Origin: Phycisphaerales bacterium
Lineage (GTDB): Bacteria; Planctomycetota; Phycisphaerae; Phycisphaerales; UBA1924
Direction of reading: 5' to 3'
DNA: 6,800 bases
Assembly: GCA_030680655.1 (NCBI GenBank)
Contig: JAUXUZ010000210.1
Coordinates: forward strand, 1-6,800
Both the position numbers and the translations under genes were made by a program. Position 1 is the stretch's first letter, and every line of letters starts with the position of its first letter. Positions 4,952 to 6,800 of this stretch are shown here, piece after piece. The notes beneath the pieces were generated by a model. That model was not told where the DNA came from. It did not search any database and saw only the letters and a program-made list of their open reading frames with translations.

Positions 4952-6007
4952 ATGCCTGCGCACTCCTTCAATCGTCACACTGCGCCGACCGACCACCCCC
5001 GCGCATCGCGCCGCCTGCTCGCAACCGCCGGCGGCACGCTCGCTGCGCTGTCACTGCTGGTTGGCGGATGCCGCACCTCACCCAACGCCGATGGGGCCGA
5101 CCCCAGCGGCGTCGGCACGATCGGCGGCCCCGGCCACGAGCACATCGTCGCGGGCGAAACCGCGATGGACGCCGGCAACAACGCCGCGGCCATCGAAGAG
5201 TTCGAGAGGGCCATCGCGATCAACCCGACCCTGACCGATGCGCACCTGGGCCTGGGCGACATCTACCGCAGCGAGGGCGACTACAACAAGGCGGAGAAGG
5301 CCTACGGCGACGCCGCCCGTGTGGCCCCGAAGAACTTCGATGCGCAGTACTACCACGGCCTGATGCTCCACCTGCTCGACCGCGTGACCGAGGCGGTCGG
5401 CGCGTACCTCAAAGCGCTGTCGGTCAAGCCCGAGGACTTCCAGACCAACCTCAACCTCTCCGTTGCCTACTACCAGCTCGGCGAGAGCAGCCAGGCCTAC
5501 ACCTTCGGCGAGCGGGCCATCAAGATCGACCCCAAGAACGGCCCGGCACGCGTCAACCTCGCGGCCGTCTACGCCGACCTGGGCAGGCACGAAGAGGCCG
5601 TCACCGAGTTCCAGCAGAGCTTCGAGCTCGTTGAGTCCACGCCCCGCATCCTCCTGGCCTACGCCGAGAGCCTCAAGACCCTTGGGCGCTACGGCGAGAT
5701 GCGCAGCACCCTCGAGCAACTGGTGAAGACCGTCCCCTCCGCCGCCGCCTGGGAACGGCTGGGCTACGCGCAGTTCAAGCTCGCCGACTACGCGAAGGCG
5801 GGCGAGGCCTTCGAGGCGAGCCTCAAGCTCGACCCCGACTACTTCCCTGCGCTCAACGGCGTCGGCGTCTGCGAGCTCAACCGCTACTACTGGTCCAACA
5901 GCACCGACAACGACGCACGCCAGCGCGGCATCAACTCGCTGCGGCGCAGCCTCGCCATCAACCGGAACCAGCCCTCCATCGAGGCGCTGCTGGGCCGGTT
6001 CCGCTAG
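4952..6007 (+). CDS. TPR-repeat lipoprotein
   Basis: A 351-residue predicted lipoprotein made almost entirely of tetratricopeptide repeats, so probably a membrane-anchored scaffold for protein-protein contacts rather than an enzyme. A long N-region with Arg20-Arg21 precedes a hydrophobic stretch ending in the lipobox VGGC (lipid-bearing Cys40). A Gly-rich linker runs to about residue 60. TPR units with a 34-residue period follow from about 62: units start near 62, 96, 130, 164, 198, 232 and 265, with typical A-x-x-x-F/Y and ...P signatures (for example AIAINPTLTDAHLGLGDIY). The last part (about 300-351) carries RYYWSNSTDNDARQRG and a final helix pair. The partner is unknown. The reading frame is open 82 codons further upstream, but that part overlaps nfo out of frame. 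queF follows after 50 nt with its own promoter-like box. Confidence 0.92.
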   Translation: MPAHSFNRHTAPTDHPRASRRLLATAGGTLAALSLLVGGCRTSPNADGADPSGVGTIGGPGHEHIVAGETAMDAGNNAAAIEEFERAIAINPTLTDAHLGLGDIYRSEGDYNKAEKAYGDAARVAPKNFDAQYYHGLMLHLLDRVTEAVGAYLKALSVKPEDFQTNLNLSVAYYQLGESSQAYTFGERAIKIDPKNGPARVNLAAVYADLGRHEEAVTEFQQSFELVESTPRILLAYAESLKTLGRYGEMRSTLEQLVKTVPSAAAWERLGYAQFKLADYAKAGEAFEASLKLDPDYFPALNGVGVCELNRYYWSNSTDNDARQRGINSLRRSLAINRNQPSIEALLGRFR

Positions 6008-6043
6008 AGCATCGCCTTCGCACGCAACGCCCTCACCCACTGC

Positions 6044-6049
6044 TACGCT
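6044..6049 (+). promoter_or_regulatory. -10-like box (TACGCT) of queF, likely leaderless
   Basis: TACGCT ends 8 nt before the ATG at 6058, the same hexamer as at nfo. The whole 50-nt gap to the TPR stop is too short to hold this promoter plus a preQ1 riboswitch, and none is seen. Confidence 0.45.
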
Positions 6050-6057
6050 TCGCCCCT

Positions 6058-6450
6058 ATGGCCGACGCAAAGCTCCTCGAGGCGTTCAAGACCCCCGGTG
6101 ACACACCGTTTGTGATCGAGCACGTAAGCGAGGAGTTCACCAGCAAGTGCCCCATGACCGGGCACCCCGACTTCGCCGCCGTTACGCTCCGCTACCAGCC
6201 CTCGCCCGCCAGCACCGCCGCCGGCAAGCATGGCTGCGTGGAACTCAAGAGCCTCAAGCTCTACTACCAGAGCTTCCGCGACCAGGGCATCTTTTACGAA
6301 GGCGTGACGAACCAGATCCGCGACGACCTCGTCAAGCTGCTGCGCCCGACGTGGCTGCAGGTTGTCACACACTGGCGCGGGCGCGGCGGCATCCGCAGCG
6401 TGATCCGCGCCGAGCACGGAAAAGTCCCCGGCGAGTGGAAAACGCTCTGA
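6058..6450 (+). CDS. queF: NADPH-dependent 7-cyano-7-deazaguanine reductase (preQ1 synthase), short type
   Basis: QueF reduces the nitrile of preQ0 to the aminomethyl group of preQ1 with two NADPH, in the cytoplasm, for queuosine in tRNA wobble position 34. At 130 residues it is the single-domain (unimodal, B. subtilis-like) T-fold type. Visible motifs: EFTSKCPMTGHPDF with nucleophile Cys31 and catalytic Asp38, the QueF signature ELKSLKLYY at 62-70, SFRDQGIFYEGVTNQI at 72-87 with substrate-binding Glu81, and RGGI near 109. Where the B. subtilis enzyme has His before that Glu, this protein has Tyr80. The tail (about 112-130) ends soon after RGGI. No other queuosine gene lies in the window, so the pathway must be completed elsewhere. 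The stop is only 10 nt from the stop of the convergent Hpt gene. Confidence 0.95.
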   Translation: MADAKLLEAFKTPGDTPFVIEHVSEEFTSKCPMTGHPDFAAVTLRYQPSPASTAAGKHGCVELKSLKLYYQSFRDQGIFYEGVTNQIRDDLVKLLRPTWLQVVTHWRGRGGIRSVIRAEHGKVPGEWKTL

Positions 6451-6460
6451 CCCTTTCGGC

Positions 6461-6800
6461 TCACCCCGCCTTGCGCTGCTCGTGGCCGTCGCCGGCCTTG
6501 GCTCGCGTGCACATCCCCACCAGCTGGCGCAGCTGCTTGCCGCACTCGGCGAGGTTGTTGGTCGCGTCGATCGCGACCATCGCCGCGGCGGCGGATTCGC
6601 CGATCCCACCAAACCCAAGCGCCGCTGCGGCGCCCTTGAGCTGGTAGCAGATCCGCCGGGCCGTGGCCGGGTCGTCGGTCACGATCGCCTTGGTGATCTT
6701 CTCCGCGAACTGCTTGAGCTCCTCGACAAACTCCGGCACGAACTTGAAGGTCGGGTCGCCCGGAGCCAGCGAGCTCACCACCGCGCCGCCGGTCTCGGCC
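6461..6800 (-). CDS. Hpt-domain protein lacking the phospho-accepting histidine (partial at 5' end)
   Basis: The frame is open to the right edge, so the N-terminus is missing; the GTG at 6781 is probably an internal Val. At least 112 codons are visible. The segment DPTFKFVPEFVEELKQFAEK, then a helix ending in YQLKGAAAALGFGGI, follows the histidine phosphotransfer (Hpt) helical bundle, whose core motif is H-x-L-K-G-A-A. Here the histidine position is Tyr (TAC, codon at 6644-6646), one base change from His (CAC). The only other His visible is in the C-terminal tail (GDGHEQRKAG). If the sequence is right, this domain cannot take part in a normal His-Asp phosphorelay. It could be a pseudo-Hpt that docks response regulators. 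Whether it stands alone or is the end of a larger protein cannot be seen. Confidence 0.8.
   Translation of the reverse strand, partial: AETGGAVVSSLAPGDPTFKFVPEFVEELKQFAEKITKAIVTDDPATARRICYQLKGAAAALGFGGIGESAAAAMVAIDATNNLAECGKQLRQLVGMCTRAKAGDGHEQRKAG

Noticed and set aside
6008..6057. Possible preQ1 riboswitch before queF
   Set aside because: The gap is only 50 nt, the -10-like box lies 8 nt before the ATG, and no pseudoknot-forming stem or A-rich tail is visible.

Overview
The window is high-GC bacterial chromosome with seven closely packed protein genes. The first and last run off the edges. There is no sign of a phage, plasmid, transposon or CRISPR array. The mix of genes suggests a Planctomycetota bacterium, probably from the Phycisphaerae side: a cytochrome c-PQQ sugar dehydrogenase fusion, a lipoprotein phosphatase with an HCHHGKHRG P-loop, a TPR lipoprotein, a short QueF and a planctomycete-style Hpt protein. 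This placement is inference from family resemblance; no rRNA or marker gene is present.

Layout: 1-81 (minus) is the N-terminus of a Rossmann-fold, probably saccharopine dehydrogenase-like, protein. 127-224 is a large imperfect inverted repeat built from octamers. 229-1839 (minus) is an exported cytochrome c/PQQ-type sugar dehydrogenase. It is divergent, across 71 bp, from 1911-2900 (plus), a lipoprotein that joins a tyrosine/dual-specificity phosphatase-like domain to a C-terminal class II cytochrome c (cytochrome c'-like) domain. This is the most unusual gene here. It converges on 2920-3759 (minus), a classical short-chain dehydrogenase, with a hairpin between the two stop codons. That gene is divergent from 3826-4884 (plus), endonuclease IV (nfo) with a basic Lys/Ala/Pro tail; a palindrome lies midway between the two starts. 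Next come a TPR lipoprotein (4952-6007), queF (6058-6450) and, converging on queF, an Hpt-domain protein (6461 to beyond 6800) whose phospho-accepting histidine is replaced by tyrosine.

The genes do not form one pathway. The two divergent genes at 229-2900 share a theme of exported c-type heme proteins. The rest are DNA repair, tRNA queuosine modification, a scaffold-type lipoprotein and a phosphorelay-like protein.

The clearest window-wide signal is regulatory. Six of the six complete genes have a TAnn(C/T)T box ending 5-8 nt before the ATG and no Shine-Dalgarno sequence next to the start. This is the geometry of leaderless transcripts. The partial gene at 1-81 is the contrast: it has GGAGG 7 nt before its ATG and a -10-like box further upstream. 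The -10 pattern also decides three start codons that a longest-ORF rule would place too far upstream.
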